Shown here one piece after another: positions 63,171 to 64,000 of a stretch of DNA of 64,000 bases; the first letter of the stretch is position 1, and the number at the start of each line of letters is the position of its first letter. Under the pieces are notes generated by a model that searched no databases, was not told the DNA's origin, and worked only from the letters and a program-made list of their open reading frames with translations. Where the stretch lies: positions 186,001-250,000 of the forward strand of contig NZ_JBHSYO010000002.1 in assembly GCF_042662685.1 (NCBI RefSeq), read 5' to 3'. The translations under genes and the position numbers were made by a program. This stretch comes from Pseudobowmanella zhangzhouensis (lineage in GTDB: Bacteria > Pseudomonadota > Gammaproteobacteria > Enterobacterales > Alteromonadaceae).

Positions 63171-63769
63171 TGCGCTTCAGCGCCGGAATGCTCAGCAACG
63201 CCCTGGGCGTGTTGGTGGCGTGCCATGTTGAACGTTGTCCGCATTGTCAGGAAAAGACCCGCATCTATGAGCAATTCGGTGGCGAACTGATTGCCGAGTC
63301 GGATGATGCAGAATTACCGGCCGATTTACTCGATAAAACCCTGGCTCGCCTGAGCGATGAAGCCGAACCTGCCCCCGTAAAGGTCAGCGGCAATGTGCCA
63401 CGACCTTTGCAGCGCTTTTTACCCGACGACGTCAGCCAGATCCCGTGGAAAGGGATGAGCAAAGCCATTAAAGAATTTCGTCTGCCATTCGGCGATGACG
63501 AGTTCGATGCTCGCCTGTATAAAATAGCGGCGGGCAAGCAACTACCCGAGCACACCCATCGTGGCCGCGAATTTACTCTGGTGTTATCCGGCAGTTTCAG
63601 CGATAACGCCGGCGCCTATCATGCAGGTGACTTTGTGCTGGCCGATACCAGTGTGATGCATCGCCCACGTGCTCACGCGGAGCAAGACTGTATTTGTTTT
63701 GCCGTGCTGGACGCGCCACTGAAATTTACCGGCTGGTTTGGCGCACTGGTCAACCCGTTTATGCGTTAA
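63137..63769 (+). CDS. chrR: ChrR-type zinc anti-sigma factor with cupin domain
   Basis: Anti-sigma factor of 210 residues. The zinc site H5, H30, C34, C37 (CHVERCPHC) has exactly the spacing of Rhodobacter ChrR (H6, H31, C35, C38). The C-terminal cupin (about 105-205) has HTHRGREFTLVLSGSF and HRPRAHAEQ as its metal-binding pattern. ChrR holds its sigma factor until singlet oxygen causes its removal. The start ATG lies inside the sigma gene. Confidence 0.93.
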   Translation: MASYHPNDELLMRFSAGMLSNALGVLVACHVERCPHCQEKTRIYEQFGGELIAESDDAELPADLLDKTLARLSDEAEPAPVKVSGNVPRPLQRFLPDDVSQIPWKGMSKAIKEFRLPFGDDEFDARLYKIAAGKQLPEHTHRGREFTLVLSGSFSDNAGAYHAGDFVLADTSVMHRPRAHAEQDCICFAVLDAPLKFTGWFGALVNPFMR

Positions 63770-63846
63770 AAAACCACTATTATGCTGGTCGTGATGGGGA
63801 AAACATTCCTATAATCAACGCCTTTGTGATTTAACAGGTTTTTTCC

Positions 63847-64000
63847 ATGACGACTAAGCGTTACATCAGCGCCGCAGAGTTACTGCAAGACTCTTTCCGC
63901 CTGGCCAAACAAGTATTTGAAGATGGCTTTTATCCCGACTACATCGTCGGTATCTGGCGCGGTGGTGCACCGATTGGCATCGCGGTACAGGAATTCTTTG
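63847..64000 (+). CDS. Phosphoribosyltransferase (hypoxanthine/xanthine type), 5' part only
   Basis: Only the first 51 residues are in the window; the frame is open to the edge. YISAAELLQDSFRLAKQVF followed by PDYIVGIWRGGAPIGIAVQE is the start of a purine-type phosphoribosyltransferase, with WRGG as the loop that touches pyrophosphate. Likely a purine salvage enzyme. It is on the same strand as chrR, 77 bp downstream. Confidence 0.8.
   Translation, partial: MTTKRYISAAELLQDSFRLAKQVFEDGFYPDYIVGIWRGGAPIGIAVQEFF

Noticed and set aside
1..64000. tRNA, rRNA, CRISPR array or prophage
   Set aside because: I found no cloverleaf-like sequence, no rRNA stretch, no regularly spaced repeats and no phage or transposase genes.

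Overview
This is a chromosomal window from a gammaproteobacterium, most likely a marine or aquatic member of the Alteromonadales (Alteromonadaceae-like). The evidence is a fused trpCF with a separate trpG, the rluB-scpBA-yciO-rnm / trp / yciB-yciI neighbourhood, the folX-TIGR01777 pair, the RimK / GNAT-C39 pair and many typical envelope proteins. The genus cannot be fixed from the sequence alone. Base composition is close to even and coding density is high. There is no rRNA, tRNA, CRISPR array, prophage or recognisable transposase gene.

Layout. 1-4118: an efflux operon read leftward (ArsR-type regulator, lipoprotein adaptor, RND permease cut by the window edge). 4303-9345: a DUF155 membrane protein, a glutaredoxin-MauE fusion, catalase-peroxidase KatG, a TrmH-type RNA methyltransferase and a small His-containing membrane protein. 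9370-12065: a chemoreceptor and Fur. 12128-17998: greA, carB, carA and dapB read leftward, with a hairpin-plus-T-run in the carA leader. 18072-24431: a probable phosphate-starvation operon (two tandem PhoA-type alkaline phosphatases, a His-tailed secreted protein and a TonB-dependent receptor) with a candidate Pho box at its head. 24578-28413: a serine hydrolase, small secreted proteins, a remarkable 615-bp non-coding element built of nested hairpins with 13-bp inverted ends (26599-27213), and a YafJ-type amidotransferase. 28509-32339: rluB, scpB, scpA, yciO and rnm. 32397-39118: trp leader peptide with attenuator, then trpE, trpG, trpD, trpCF, trpB and trpA. 39397-44851: two serine hydrolases, yciB-yciI-arfB and a NYN-domain protein. 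44881-50056: a PlsC-like acyltransferase, small envelope proteins, a PepSY protein with an OmpR/PhoQ-like two-component system, and an AI-2E family permease. 50126-53964: folX, a TIGR01777 epimerase, and a GNAT/C39-peptidase fusion with a RimK-like ATP-grasp ligase. 54158-63769: a large lipid and light-stress cluster controlled by an ECF sigma factor and its ChrR-type zinc anti-sigma factor. The window ends inside a phosphoribosyltransferase gene.

How the genes work together. The right-hand ten kilobases read as one singlet-oxygen / photooxidative stress regulon. ECF sigma and ChrR are divergent from a leftward operon encoding a DUF523-DUF1722 protein, photolyase, a SnoaL-like protein, a short-chain dehydrogenase, a flavin oxidoreductase, a DUF1365 protein, a cyclopropane-fatty-acid-synthase-like methyltransferase, a DUF2878 membrane protein and an exported protein. 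Two sites with TGATC(C/T), exactly 17 bp, then CGTA(A/T) stand where promoters for this sigma factor would be expected, one at the head of the operon and one before the methyltransferase. The trp operon shows a textbook attenuator with three consecutive Trp codons. The best candidates for new biology are the nested-hairpin element, the ECF/ChrR lipid cluster, and the RimK-GNAT-C39 pair.
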